From: an uncultured Burkholderiales bacterium
GTDB taxonomy: Bacteria > Pseudomonadota > Gammaproteobacteria > Burkholderiales > Burkholderiaceae_C
DNA: 64,000 nucleotides
Reading direction: 5' to 3'
Assembly: GCA_943908475.1 (NCBI GenBank)
Contig: CALTTG010000004.1
Location: forward strand, 1 to 64,000
How positions within the stretch are numbered: the first letter of the stretch is position 1; every line of letters starts with the position of its first letter. The translations under genes and the position numbers were made by a program. Under the pieces are notes generated by a model. The model was not told the DNA's origin. It saw only the letters and a list, made by a program, of their open reading frames with translations, and did not search any database. Positions 17,949 through 26,903 of the stretch are shown one piece after another.

Positions 17949-18692
17949 ATGAAAATTGCCCTGATGTCCGACCTGCATGCGAACCGGCAGGCCACCGAAG
18001 CGGTCTGGTCGTTTCTGCAAGAGCAGGGCTTTGACCACCTGGCCCTGTTGGGCGACTATGTGGACTACGGCGCCGACCCCGCCTGGGTGGTCGAGTTCGT
18101 GCAACAGCGTGTTCAAGATGGCGCACTGGCCCTCAAAGGCAACCACGACGAGGCGGCCTGCCTGCAAGGCAGCTTGGGCATGGCCGACCACGTCATGCCC
18201 AGCCTCGAGTGGACCCGAACACAGTTGAACGCTGACCACCGCGAATGGCTCACCCGCTTGCCCTTGTTGGGACGCATCGGCCCTTGTGACTTTGCCCACG
18301 CCAACCTGACCCAACCTGGCCAATGGGGTTACATCCTGGGCCGCATGGACGCCGCCAGCAGCCTGCACGCCACCCAGGCCAATTTCGTGTTTTGCGGCCA
18401 CATGCACGAGCAACAGCTCTATCACCTCACCGGCACCGGCAAGGTGGGCGACTTCACCCCGGTCGATGGCGTGCCGATTCCGCTCTCACCGGCTCGCCGC
18501 TGGCTGGGCATCCCGGGCTCGGTGGGCCAGCCGCGCGACGGCAACCCTGCCGCCTGTTGCGCCATCTTTGACACAGATGCAGGTGCCTTGACCTTCCACC
18601 GCGTACCCTATGACCACCTGGAGGCCAGTCGCCGCATTGAGGCGGCCGGGCTGCCCCGCTTCCTCTCAGAAAGGCTGGCTCATGGTCGATGA
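17949..18692 (+). CDS. Metallophosphoesterase
   Basis: Calcineurin-like phosphoesterase of 247 residues. The dinuclear-metal motifs are present in order: MKIALMSDLHANRQA (D-x-H), LLGDYVDYGADP (GD), ALKGNHDEAA (GNHD), CDFAHANL and FVFCGHMHEQQLY (GH-x-H). It therefore probably hydrolyses a phosphodiester or phosphomonoester; the YfcE/Ser-Thr phosphatase-like size and context next to a Ser/Thr kinase make protein phosphatase activity conceivable, but this is inference. GGAAG precedes the start. Its last 11 bases overlap the start of the kinase gene, so the two are translationally coupled. Confidence 0.92.
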   Translation: MKIALMSDLHANRQATEAVWSFLQEQGFDHLALLGDYVDYGADPAWVVEFVQQRVQDGALALKGNHDEAACLQGSLGMADHVMPSLEWTRTQLNADHREWLTRLPLLGRIGPCDFAHANLTQPGQWGYILGRMDAASSLHATQANFVFCGHMHEQQLYHLTGTGKVGDFTPVDGVPIPLSPARRWLGIPGSVGQPRDGNPAACCAIFDTDAGALTFHRVPYDHLEASRRIEAAGLPRFLSERLAHGR

Positions 18693-20127
18693 CACCGCGC
18701 AACACCCGACGACCGGTTTGAAACTGGCGCCCGGCATGGTGCTGGACGGCTTCGTGTTGGGTGAACGGCTCCACCAGGGGGGCATGGCCTCGCTGTGGGC
18801 GGTGGCCTGGGAGACCCCGCCTGCCGACGAGCGGGCTCAGGTGCCGCTCATCATGAAAGTGCCGCGCATCAAAGGCGGCGAAGACCCGGCCACCATCGTC
18901 GGCTTCGAAGTCGAGCAGATGCTCATGCCCCGGCTGACGGGCCCGCACGTGCCGCGCTACATCGCCCGGGGCGACTTCACCCGCCAGCCCTACATCGTGA
19001 TGGAGCACATCCCGGGTGACACGCTCAAGGCCCGGTTCGACCAAGCCCCCCTGCACGTGGACGAGGTGGTCGAAATTGGCATCAAAGTGGCCCAGGCGCT
19101 GCATGCCCTGCACAACCAGCATGTGGTGCACCTGGACATCAAACCCAGCAACATCATGTTCCGCCCCTCGGGTGAGGCCGTGCTGGTGGACTTCGGGCTG
19201 TCTCGCCACGACCACTTGCCCGACTTGCTGGAAGAAGAATTCACCCTGCCCATGGGCACAGGGCCCTACATGTCGCCCGAGCAGGTGCAATTCGTTCGGA
19301 ACGACCCCCGCAGCGACCTGTTTGCGCTCGGGGTGATGATGTACCACCTGGCCACGGGCGAGCGTCCTTTCGGCCAACCCAACTCAGTGGCGGGCTTGCG
19401 CAAACGGCTGTACACCGAGCCCACGCCCCCGCGAACCCTGGTGCCCACCCTGCCCCGCTGGTTCCAGGAGGTGGTCTTGCGCTGCCTGGAGGTCTCGGCC
19501 GACAAGCGCTACCAAAGCGCTGCGCAACTGGCCTTGGACTTGCTCAACCCCGATCAGATCGCGCTGACCGATCGGGCCGAAAAACGCAAGGCTGCCGGGG
19601 GCCTGAGCACGCTCAGCCGCTGGTTCAAGGCCATGGGCGCGGAGCCACAACACGATGGCAGCACCGCCGAACAGCTGCACAAAAGTCCCATCATCATGGT
19701 GGCCGTGGGCATCAAGGCCAGCACACCAGAGCTCGACAACAAACTGCGCGCCACCGTGCGCCGCATCATGCAGATGGAGCCTGGCGCCCGGCTGGCCTGC
19801 GTGAGCGTCATGAAAACCAACCGCGTGGGCATGGACAAGCTCACCGACGACCAAGGCAACAGCCTGCACGTCAACCAGTTGGTGGCCATCAAGCATTGGG
19901 CTCGGCCGCTGCAGCAAGGCCTGAAGATGGACGACCACCGCCTCACCTTCCATGTGCTGGAAGCGCCTGACACGGCCTCAGCCCTGGTGGAATTCGCCGC
20001 CCGCACCCAGGTCGATCACATCGTGATGGGTGCACGGGGCAACTCGGCCATGCGGCGCTACCTGGGCAGCGTCAGCGCCCAAGTCGTGGCCGAGGCCGAA
20101 TGCTCGGTCACCGTGGTCCGGGTGTGA
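18682..20127 (+). CDS. Ser/Thr protein kinase fused to C-terminal universal stress protein domain
   Basis: A 481-residue soluble protein. Residues about 20-290 form a Hanks-type kinase: Gly-rich loop LGERLHQGGMASLW, VAIK-like Lys in LIMKVPRI, catalytic loop VVHLDIKPSNIMF (HLDxKxxN), metal-binding DFGLSRH, activation segment and MGTGPYMSPEQ. After a linker, residues about 335-481 form a universal-stress-protein fold: IIMVAVGIKAS at its start and the ATP-binding signature MGARGNSAMRRYLGSVSAQV with CSVTVVRV at the end. No membrane helix or PASTA domain is present. The start at 18682 was chosen for the 11-base overlap with the phosphoesterase gene; the frame is open upstream but not conserved in character. 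With its phosphoesterase neighbour it may form a kinase/phosphatase switch; substrates unknown. Confidence 0.93.
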   Translation: MVDDTAQHPTTGLKLAPGMVLDGFVLGERLHQGGMASLWAVAWETPPADERAQVPLIMKVPRIKGGEDPATIVGFEVEQMLMPRLTGPHVPRYIARGDFTRQPYIVMEHIPGDTLKARFDQAPLHVDEVVEIGIKVAQALHALHNQHVVHLDIKPSNIMFRPSGEAVLVDFGLSRHDHLPDLLEEEFTLPMGTGPYMSPEQVQFVRNDPRSDLFALGVMMYHLATGERPFGQPNSVAGLRKRLYTEPTPPRTLVPTLPRWFQEVVLRCLEVSADKRYQSAAQLALDLLNPDQIALTDRAEKRKAAGGLSTLSRWFKAMGAEPQHDGSTAEQLHKSPIIMVAVGIKASTPELDNKLRATVRRIMQMEPGARLACVSVMKTNRVGMDKLTDDQGNSLHVNQLVAIKHWARPLQQGLKMDDHRLTFHVLEAPDTASALVEFAARTQVDHIVMGARGNSAMRRYLGSVSAQVVAEAECSVTVVRV

Positions 20128-20131
20128 GGTC

Positions 20132-22456
20132 TCAGGCCAGGGCCTGAACGCGCATCACCTTCTGGAAGGCGTCCACGGCCTTGCCTTTGCGGGCGCGCTT
20201 GCCCACGTGGGCCTCGTAGGCGCTGTTGCGCACGTCTTCTTCCTTGGCTTTGCCGCCACGGCCCGCACCGATCACTCGCACGCCCTTGAACACCGTGGCC
20301 ACCGACACCAGAGGGTCGGCCTTGGCATCCACTTCCATCAGGGTCAGGCCGCGCCCCCCATTGGGCTGCACCTTCAACTCGTCGAGCCCAAAGACCAACA
20401 TGCGTCCGCCTTGGGCCAGGCAGGCCACCTGGGTGTGGGTGGGCTTGACGATCACCGGCGGCAACACCGTGTCACCCTCGTCCAAGGTCAGGAAACCCTT
20501 CCCGCCCTTTTGTCGCGTGGTCAGGTCACCCAACTTGGCCAGCAAGCCGAAGCCGCCACTGTTGGCCAGCAAGATGGTTTGATCGGCCGCCCCAGCCAGG
20601 TAATGCAGGGGCTGCGTGCCCGACTCCAACTCCACCATGGTGGTGATGGGCTGACCATCGCCCCGCGCACCCGGCAAGGCGCTCACGGCCACCGAATACA
20701 CGCGGCCATTCGTGCCGATCACGATGAGGGGGTCGACCGTGCGGCACTCAAAGGTGCCATACAGGCCATCCCCCGCCTTGAAGGCAAACCCTGCGGGATC
20801 GTGTCCATGGCCGGTGCGTGCGCGCACCCAGCCCTTTTGGCTGATGACCACCGTGACCGGCTCGTCGATGACCTTCACCTCGGCCACGGCGCGTTTTTCG
20901 GCCTGGATCAGGGTGCGGCGCTCGTCGCCATACTGCTTGGTGTCGGCTTCGATTTCCTTGATCACCGTGCGACGCAGCACCGCCGGGTTGCCCAAGATGT
21001 CTTCCAGCTTGGCCTGCTCACCGCGCAACTCCGCCAGCTCCTGCTCGATCTTGATGGCCTCCAGCCGAGCCAGCTGACGCAGGCGGATGTCCAGGATGTC
21101 ATCGGCCTGACGCTCTGACAGTTTGAAGGCGTCGATCAGGGCCGGCTTGGGCTCATCACTCTCGCGGATGATGCGAATGACCTCGTCGATGTTGAGCAGC
21201 ACCAGCTGCCGCCCCTCGAGGATGTGGATGCGGTCGAGCACCTTGCCCAGGCGGTGTCGCGTGCGGCGGGTCACGGTCTCCATGCGGAAGCCCACCCATT
21301 CGGTGAGGATCTGCCGCAGACTCTTTTGCGTGGGGCGTCCATCGGCACCCACCATGGTCAGGTTGATCGACGCCGAGCTCTCCAGGCTGGTGTGGGCCAG
21401 CAAGGTGGTGATGAGTTCCTGCTGCTCGACCGTGCGGGTCTTGGGCTCGAACACCAGCCGCACGGGCGCGTCTTTGCTCGATTCATCGCGCACCGTGTCC
21501 AACACCGCCAGCACGGCCGTCTTGAGGTTGGTCTGCTCCGCCGTGAGGGCCTTCTTGCCCGCCTTCACCTTGGGGTTGGTCAACTCTTCGATCTCTTCCA
21601 GCACCTTTTGCGCGCTGGTGCCGTGGGGCAACTCCGTGACCACCAATTGCCACTGGCCGCGCGCCAGGTCTTCGATCTTCCAGCGGGCGCGCACCTTCAG
21701 GCTGCCCCGGCCACTGCGGTAGGCGTCGGCAATGTCGGAAGCGCTGGAAATGATCTGCCCTCCCCCCGGGAAATCGGGGCCGGGCACCAGCTCGAACAGT
21801 TCGTCGTCGGTGAGCTTGTCGTTCTTGATCAAGGCCACACAGGCGCCGGCCACTTCGCGCAGGTTGTGGCTCGGGATTTCGGTGGCCAGGCCCACGGCGA
21901 TCCCGCTGGCACCGTTGAGCAACACAAAGGGCAAGCGCGAGGGCAACTGACGCGGCTCTTCGGTCGAGCCGTCGTAATTGGGAATGAACTCCACCGTGCC
22001 CATGTCGATTTCATCGAGCAGGAGGCGGGCAATGGGGGCCAGGCGAGCTTCCGTGTACCGCATGGCCGCTGCGCCGTCGCCATCGCGAGAGCCAAAGTTG
22101 CCTTGGCCGTCGATCAAGGGGTAGCGCAGGGCGAAGTCTTGGGCCATGCGCACCATCGCGTCATAGGCCGCCGTGTCGCCATGGGGGTGGTAGCGCCCCA
22201 GCACGTCACCCACCACGCGAGCGCTCTTGACCGGCTTGGCGCCCGTGTTGCCCGAGAACCCCAGCCCCATGCGGTCCATCGCGTACAAGATGCGGCGCTG
22301 AACCGGTTTCTGGCCGTCGCACACATCGGGCAAGGCACGCCCCTTGACCACGCTGAGGGCGTACTCCAGGTACGCGCGCTCGGCGTAGTGCGACAAGGTC
22401 AGAGATTCGCCGCCATCGGTGGGGGGCGGATTGAAATCGATGGTTTGCTGGGTCAT
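20132..22456 (-). CDS. parC: DNA topoisomerase IV subunit A
   Basis: Breakage-reunion subunit of the chromosome-decatenating type II topoisomerase, 774 residues. The N-terminal domain includes KPVQRRILYAMDRMGLG, ARVVGDVLGRYHPHGDTAAY (quinolone-determining region) and the active-site Tyr in GAAAMRYTEARLAP. The C-terminal beta-pinwheel has GWVRARTGHGHD- and FGLLAKLGDL-type blades. The length fits ParC rather than GyrA, and the GyrA box is not apparent. No parE neighbour is in the window. It ends 4 bases from the convergent kinase gene stop. Confidence 0.96.
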   Translation of the reverse strand: MTQQTIDFNPPPTDGGESLTLSHYAERAYLEYALSVVKGRALPDVCDGQKPVQRRILYAMDRMGLGFSGNTGAKPVKSARVVGDVLGRYHPHGDTAAYDAMVRMAQDFALRYPLIDGQGNFGSRDGDGAAAMRYTEARLAPIARLLLDEIDMGTVEFIPNYDGSTEEPRQLPSRLPFVLLNGASGIAVGLATEIPSHNLREVAGACVALIKNDKLTDDELFELVPGPDFPGGGQIISSASDIADAYRSGRGSLKVRARWKIEDLARGQWQLVVTELPHGTSAQKVLEEIEELTNPKVKAGKKALTAEQTNLKTAVLAVLDTVRDESSKDAPVRLVFEPKTRTVEQQELITTLLAHTSLESSASINLTMVGADGRPTQKSLRQILTEWVGFRMETVTRRTRHRLGKVLDRIHILEGRQLVLLNIDEVIRIIRESDEPKPALIDAFKLSERQADDILDIRLRQLARLEAIKIEQELAELRGEQAKLEDILGNPAVLRRTVIKEIEADTKQYGDERRTLIQAEKRAVAEVKVIDEPVTVVISQKGWVRARTGHGHDPAGFAFKAGDGLYGTFECRTVDPLIVIGTNGRVYSVAVSALPGARGDGQPITTMVELESGTQPLHYLAGAADQTILLANSGGFGLLAKLGDLTTRQKGGKGFLTLDEGDTVLPPVIVKPTHTQVACLAQGGRMLVFGLDELKVQPNGGRGLTLMEVDAKADPLVSVATVFKGVRVIGAGRGGKAKEEDVRNSAYEAHVGKRARKGKAVDAFQKVMRVQALA

Positions 22457-22542
22457 CGCAGGCTGAAAGCTTCTTGGAACACAGCGCAGGCCGGCTGCGC
22501 AGCGCGACCGAAGTCTACCCGGTCAGCGTGACGCAACGTCGA

Positions 22543-23190
22543 TCACCGGGCGTCAAGTGCGCCACATTGAGATCCAGAATCTCGCACGGCCTGCAACACG
22601 CGACCCGCCGACCATGCCGCACCGGTCGGTACCGCCACGCCGCCGGCGGCCAGGGCTTGCGCCGTCCAGTGGTTGCAGTTGTGCGCGAGGCTGTAGTGCC
22701 CCGTCGCCCGGTAGAACTGGCTGTCGCCATACAAACCGGGACCGAGCGCACGCAACGCGCCTTCACCTTGGCGGGCAAAGGCCTGATCCACCCAGTCCAG
22801 CAAGCGATCGTGCTGGGCCTCGCTCAAGCACACGGTCACGCGTTCGGCGCCCATCGACGCTGGCTGCCACGGCTCCGGGCGGCCCACCACGTGCAACACG
22901 GCCCCCCGAGAAGCCCAGAGCGCACGTGCCGCCAGCCACACCGAGAAATCTCCGGCGGGGTAGAAATCTTGATCGCCCCAACCGATTTCATAGTGGCTGG
23001 CCAGTGGGAAGCGCGCTTGCAGCGCGGGCAAACGCCGATGCACCGCGGCGGCCTCCACCACCAAGCCGGTGTGCCAGCCGTGGCTGACCACGACCACCTG
23101 GGGCACGGCGGCCTCAGCTTCGCGCCCCACCAGCGCCAGCAGACAGGCCAGGGCCCCAGCCCACCGCGCAACCCGCCCCCCAAGGCTCAT
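22543..23190 (-). CDS. DUF2459 (TIGR02117-like) exported protein
   Basis: Conserved hypothetical of 215 residues. An N-terminal signal-like segment (AGALACLLALVGREAEAA) precedes a domain with VVVVSHGWHTGLVV, HYEIGWGDQDFY, and near the C-terminus YSLAHNCNHWTAQALAAGG. The His and the Cys-Asn-His-Trp arrangement resemble papain-like (NlpC/P60-type) folds, but catalytic activity is not shown. The start codon overlaps the stop of the upstream membrane-protein gene by 4 bases (ATGA), so the pair is coupled. Function unknown. Confidence 0.82.
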   Translation of the reverse strand: MSLGGRVARWAGALACLLALVGREAEAAVPQVVVVSHGWHTGLVVEAAAVHRRLPALQARFPLASHYEIGWGDQDFYPAGDFSVWLAARALWASRGAVLHVVGRPEPWQPASMGAERVTVCLSEAQHDRLLDWVDQAFARQGEGALRALGPGLYGDSQFYRATGHYSLAHNCNHWTAQALAAGGVAVPTGAAWSAGRVLQAVRDSGSQCGALDAR

Positions 23191-23615
23191 GGAGCCTCGG
23201 TGCTTTTGGCCGGCTCGTCGGCGCGTGATTTGCCCTTGGCATCCACAAAAGCCGTGGCGCCGAAGTAAAACGCCACCACCACACTGGCCACGGTGGTGAA
23301 ACTGGTCAACATGGTCTCGGTGATGGGGGGCAGCTTTTCCACCCCATTGATGAAGTAGGCCACGATGCCCACCAGCACCAGGTATTGCACGATCACGGCC
23401 GCGGCAATGGCCTGTCGCAGGCGCTCGTTGTCGCCGCTTGCTTTGCTGCCCTTTTGACGAGGGTCACCCAACAAGGCAAAAAAGGTGATGACCCCGGCGG
23501 CTGGCGTGCAAAACGCCAGGGGCATGGGATTGCCCAGGTATCTCACAAGGGCGAGGCTGACCACGATCATCGACAAGATGATGGCGGCCACCCAATGGTG
23601 GCGGTGAAGCTCCAT
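23187..23615 (-). CDS. Small integral membrane protein, unknown function
   Basis: A 142-residue hydrophobic protein with three to four predicted membrane helices (IILSMIVVSLALVRYL; PAAGVITFFALLG; AIAAAVIVQYLVLVGIVAYF; FTTVASVVVAFYFGATAF) and a charged C-terminal tail (DAKGKSRADEPAKSTEAP). I do not recognise a named family. The ATG at 23615 is preferred; the frame is open further upstream but the added residues lack membrane character. It is translationally coupled to the DUF2459 gene. Confidence 0.75.
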   Translation of the reverse strand: MELHRHHWVAAIILSMIVVSLALVRYLGNPMPLAFCTPAAGVITFFALLGDPRQKGSKASGDNERLRQAIAAAVIVQYLVLVGIVAYFINGVEKLPPITETMLTSFTTVASVVVAFYFGATAFVDAKGKSRADEPAKSTEAP

Positions 23616-23661
23616 GGTGCGGGGCGGCGAGTCCAACAAAGTTGGTCGACTGTAGCAGCCC

Positions 23662-24033
23662 TCAGATGTACGACCCGTCAGGGCAGCGGCAAGGCGCGCC
23701 ATCCACATAGCGGCCATCTGGCGCCAGCGTCACGGTGCTGACGCCACCAATGTAGTGGCCCAATGGCGTGCGCCTTGGACGGCCCGCCACGTACGTGCCG
23801 TCAGGGGCCACAGAAATGACACCGCCCTGCCCCACATACGATCCGTCGGGGCAACGCCGAGGAGAACCATTGACATACCGCCCATCGGGCGCCAGTTGAG
23901 GATGCTTCTGCACGATCCAACCTGCTGTGTTTTGATGCGCGCAGATTTTGGCGAACGGCTGAGGCGATGAACAGCCCAATTGGTAACCAAGCTTTTCAAG
24001 ACCCGCCACCGCCTCATCGGCTGGCCAGCACTG
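23662..24033 (-). pseudogene. 5'-truncated gene with PDG-Y repeats (broken at IS3 remnant)
   Basis: The readable C-terminal part holds four to five copies of an imperfect repeat of the form (A/C)PDG(R/S/T)YV-x-G-x-P-R-R (for example LAPDGRYVNGSPRRCPDGSY and SVAPDGTYVAGRPRR), ending PCRCPDGSYI. Upstream residues (GLEKLGYQLGCSSPQPFAKI) look like genuine protein, but no start codon with a ribosome-binding site is seen, and beyond about 24034 the frame runs antisense through a recognisable transposase fragment. I conclude that its 5' end was removed by the insertion. The repeat resembles short turn-forming repeats (MORN-like in size only); function is unknown. The exact break point is approximate. 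Confidence 0.5.
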
Positions 24034-24288
24034 AATGGGCTGGGGTACACCAGCCTCAGCTACACGGCCCTGGTCAAGAGCTACGGCCTGAAGCAAGAGT
24101 TCATCACCCCATACAGCCCGTAGCAAAACGGCATGGTCGAGCGCGTGATCAGCACGCTCAAAGACCAATACGTGCACAGCCACCGCTTCGAGACCCTGCA
24201 GCACACCAGTCGCGTGATCTCGGACTGGATCGGCTTTTACAACCACCGGCGCCCACACCAGTCGCTGGGCATGAGGCCCCTTGCTTAG
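24034..24288 (+). pseudogene. IS3-family transposase OrfB remnant (3' end)
   Basis: Reading from 24034, the translation NGLGYTSLSYTALVKSYGLK, EFITPYSP, stop, QNGMVERVISTLKDQYVHSH and FYNHRRPHQSLGMRPLA matches the C-terminal integrase core of IS3 OrfB, including the Glu of the DDE triad in NGMVER. An in-frame TAG at 24121 replaces the usual Glu codon of the SPEQNG motif, and the N-terminal two-thirds are missing. It is therefore inactive. The element's far boundary is not identifiable. Confidence 0.85.
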
Positions 24289-24686
24289 GCTTGTGCTTTA
24301 GCAGCCCCACCGCAGCAATGCGAACCTCTGATGGAACGAAGTCATCATGTCAAACCTTTCCACTGGGGACACGTCAATTTGAGAAAACCATTGGTAGCGC
24401 TGCCAATATTCACAACCATCATCGTGAAACAGCAGAATTCTCAAATCGTCGACTTGAAATTTTCTTTTATAGATAATCTATCTAGGCAGGGTCTTATTCG
24501 CCACCAACCGAAACCACGACCTCGGTGAATCGTGGGTTTCACCCGCACAAGTGATCTGACCTCACAGTGCTCTCGACCACCTGACACCCACTGAATACAC
24601 ACGTGAGATCAAGGAGTTGGCGCCTGCCTGTGGCTCTTTGAACAGGCCGGACTATCGGTGCGACTGGCTCGGCACATGGAATCGAG
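24289..24686. other. Non-coding, AT-richer stretch between IS remnant and SGNH gene
   Basis: About 400 bases without a supportable gene. Around 24380-24490 the DNA is clearly AT-richer than the surroundings. Near 24590-24690 a short translated stretch (TREIKELAPACG) recalls transposase N-termini but is too short to assign. No clear terminal inverted repeats were found. Confidence 0.4.
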
Positions 24687-25586
24687 TCACTTGGACAGCG
24701 CAGAACCACTTGCAGGCGAGGCGATGATATCCGCCAATATACGAGTACCCTCAATAGTTGGGTGAATACCATCGCGGTAAAATGTAGGCCTCCAACGAGC
24801 ATCCTTGGCTACGCTGAATATTGAAACTACTGAGTTAGATGCCTTCGCTTCGATCAAAACTTCCGCCGAATGATATTCAAGGAAGGATTTATCACCCCCC
24901 TCCATTTCTTCTTTGTTGGGATAGAGAAAGAATGAAATCGGCTTGTTTCGCACCTGCTCATTCGTCAGGAACTCCCGCAGATCCGCTTTCCAACTCCCCT
25001 TGGGAACCGTCAGTTCCAACGGGATAGTGCCGCAATCCTCCCAATCCCAAACGTACTTCTTAAAGACGTAAAGCGTCGACCAAATTGGCCGAGCCCTGGG
25101 ATGAGTCCGTTCACACGACCAAGATGATGCCTCATCGAAATCGCCACTATTGATGATGAAAATAAATTCGTCTATTTCTTGCACAACCTCAGGATGTAAC
25201 TTTAGATACTTTAATTCATTCCGTAGCGCCCAACTCCCGGCGGAAATCGGCCAAACCGGATTTTTTAGGGCTGCTGCAAGCTTCGGACCCAACCGATCTT
25301 CCTCCCTATACGGATTACCACCAAGAACAATAGAGTCTCCAATAAGCAGGGTGTCCTTGGCCCTTGACGGCGAAAATTCCGGGGCGCCCATGCTTTTGGA
25401 GTTGAACTGCCAATGATTTCTTCGAAGAAATTCACCTGATTGAGAGGGAGCCGGAATGTAGCCAATCTTTTCATTCGCTTGATAAATTGGGAAATCAGAT
25501 ATTCCAGAAAATCGAACAGCAACCTCGGCCACAACAGGAATCAAGGCAAGCAAGCTGAGTACAAAGACGGTACGACGTTTTTTCAT
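24687..25586 (-). CDS. SGNH/GDSL-type hydrolase-like membrane-anchored protein (probably acquired)
   Basis: A 299-residue protein with an N-terminal membrane anchor or signal (VFVLSLLALIPVVAEVAV). The SGNH block I motif is TLLIGDSIVLGGNPY (Ser nucleophile in GDS), and the C-terminal DGIHPTIEGTRILAD supplies the Asp-x-x-His pair of block V. SGNH proteins with this layout often act as acyl or acetyl esterases on surface polysaccharides. The ATG at 25586 (KKRRTVF) is preferred; the open frame extends upstream without conserved character. Base composition and codon use are visibly AT-richer than neighbouring genes, and it is bracketed by transposase fragments, suggesting horizontal acquisition. 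No operon partner. Confidence 0.75.
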   Translation of the reverse strand: MKKRRTVFVLSLLALIPVVAEVAVRFSGISDFPIYQANEKIGYIPAPSQSGEFLRRNHWQFNSKSMGAPEFSPSRAKDTLLIGDSIVLGGNPYREEDRLGPKLAAALKNPVWPISAGSWALRNELKYLKLHPEVVQEIDEFIFIINSGDFDEASSWSCERTHPRARPIWSTLYVFKKYVWDWEDCGTIPLELTVPKGSWKADLREFLTNEQVRNKPISFFLYPNKEEMEGGDKSFLEYHSAEVLIEAKASNSVVSIFSVAKDARWRPTFYRDGIHPTIEGTRILADIIASPASGSALSK

Positions 25587-25741
25587 TGGGTGTGCACTAG
25601 GAATTTTTGTGAGCCTTACAAATGGAAGGAATTTCCTATCCCGAACTAGGGAAGGTCTGCAAAAATGAGCGCCAAACATGGCAGGTGAGCCTCGTAGATT
25701 GACACATCAAGTGCAACACCCTACCGGCCGTTATGGTACCC

Positions 25742-26134
25742 TCAGTGGGGCGATCTGAATCCCAATCTCTTGCGCGGCCTCATATTAATTTCCCGGGCAA
25801 CTTCATCACATTCTTCCTGGGTCACCCTACTCAAGCACATCCACTTCGGAAAATACTGCCTCAGCAGCCCATTGAATTTTTCATTCGAGCCTCTCTGCCA
25901 TGAGTGGTATGGGGTCGCAAAGTAGCATTTCACTGGGTAAATCTGCTCCAAAACCGCGTAATCATGGAACTCGGTGCCATTGTCAGACGTGATCGTCTTG
26001 AACCGATCCTGGTGCTCGCTGATCGCCAGCAGCGCGGCCTGGTTGACCTCGGCCATCGAGCGGCTCGCCAGCTTCTTGACGATGGCCAGGCCCATCTTGC
26101 GCTCCACCAGGGTCAGCAGGCAGTGCCGCTGCGC
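25742..26134 (-). pseudogene. IS30-family transposase fragment
   Basis: The translation (CLLTLVERKMGLAIVKKLAS, then TITSDNGTEFHDYAVLEQIY, CYFATPYHSWQRGSNEKFNG, LLRQYFPK) is the C-terminal DDE catalytic region of an IS30 transposase, including the second Asp in SDNGTEF and the Glu in RGSNEKFNG. The N-terminal helix-turn-helix half is absent, joined instead to an IS5 fragment, and the last residues of the usual protein are also missing at GFRSPH. Inactive remnant. Confidence 0.85.
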
Positions 26135-26550
26135 AGCATCAGGCTCTTGGCACCCAGCAGCAGGTTGACCGTCGCCAGGAGGCGTTCAGCCAGCTTGTGC
26201 CTCTCCAGCACATAGAGCATGCGCAAGATGGTGCTTTCGTCTGGCAGCCGGTCATCCCAGCCGCCCAGGCCCGCGAAGTCGCGGAACAGGGGCACGTCGT
26301 GCAGCGCTTCTTCCATCGCCGGATCACTCAACGTGAACCACTGCTGCATGAAGCCAATGCGCCGCAGCGACTTAACCAAGAATGGCGGGCGGCAGCGTCT
26401 GCCTTCAGGTATGAACGGGGCGATCTCTGCCATCAAGTCGGACCACGGCACCACACGGTCCATCTCGTCGAGGAACTCTCGGCGACGCGTGCGCTTCGTC
26501 GAGGTTCCCAATCCAAAGTTGCTTAGCATGGGCTCTATGGCCTCAAACAA
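26135..26550 (-). pseudogene. IS5-family transposase N-terminal fragment
   Basis: The translation FLDEMDRVVPWSDLMAEIAP, RRIGFMQQWFTLSDPAMEEA and LPDESTILRMLYVLERHKLA is the conserved N-terminal half of an IS5-group transposase. It stops at LLGAKSLMLRSGT, where the IS5 catalytic core should begin, and switches to IS30 sequence. The likely start is at 26529 or 26550. The fusion indicates that an IS30 element inserted into, or recombined with, this copy. Confidence 0.85.
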
Positions 26551-26903
26551 TCAGGCTGGCGCCAAGCACACGGCTGGGCGGTTTGTGCAAACCTTCCCTA
26601 GACGACCGACACGCGCGCAAGCCTTTGACCGGCCAGCAAAAATCGACGAGCACCGCCATGATCCTCCCAAGTTATGCATCAGTTGTTACAACCGAGGCTA
26701 CCGGAAGGTCCGCAGCGGGTCAATGTGATGCTGGCGGTGGCGCAACAGGCGGCCCAAAGTGCACAGAACAGCCGAGAGTGGTTGGGTTGGAATCCGTCGC
26801 GACATTGCGCCACAACAACATTAATTAAACGACAATCGTTTTTCCATTAAAGTCATTGAGCGTTCGGGCAACAACACTCACCTCTAACCAGTTGGAGCAC
26901 CTC
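26551..26903. other. Degenerate intergenic DNA at the edge of the IS patch
   Basis: About 350 bases with no supportable gene. A short open stretch on the plus strand (about 26680-26840; AVAQQAAQSAQNSREWLGW) could be the tail of a lost gene but has no start or recognisable family. The last 80 bases are AT-rich (TTAATTAAAC, AACGACAATCGTT at 26828-26840) and probably hold the promoter of the small peptide gene that follows. Confidence 0.4.

Noticed and set aside
24539..24802. Minus-strand open frame of 87 codons overlapping the SGNH gene 3' end
   Set aside because: Overlaps a better supported gene in another frame and has no recognisable features.
26680..26840. Short plus-strand coding remnant (AVAQQAAQSAQNSREWLGW)
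   Set aside because: No start, no family match recognised and degenerate flanks; recorded only as part of the intergenic description.
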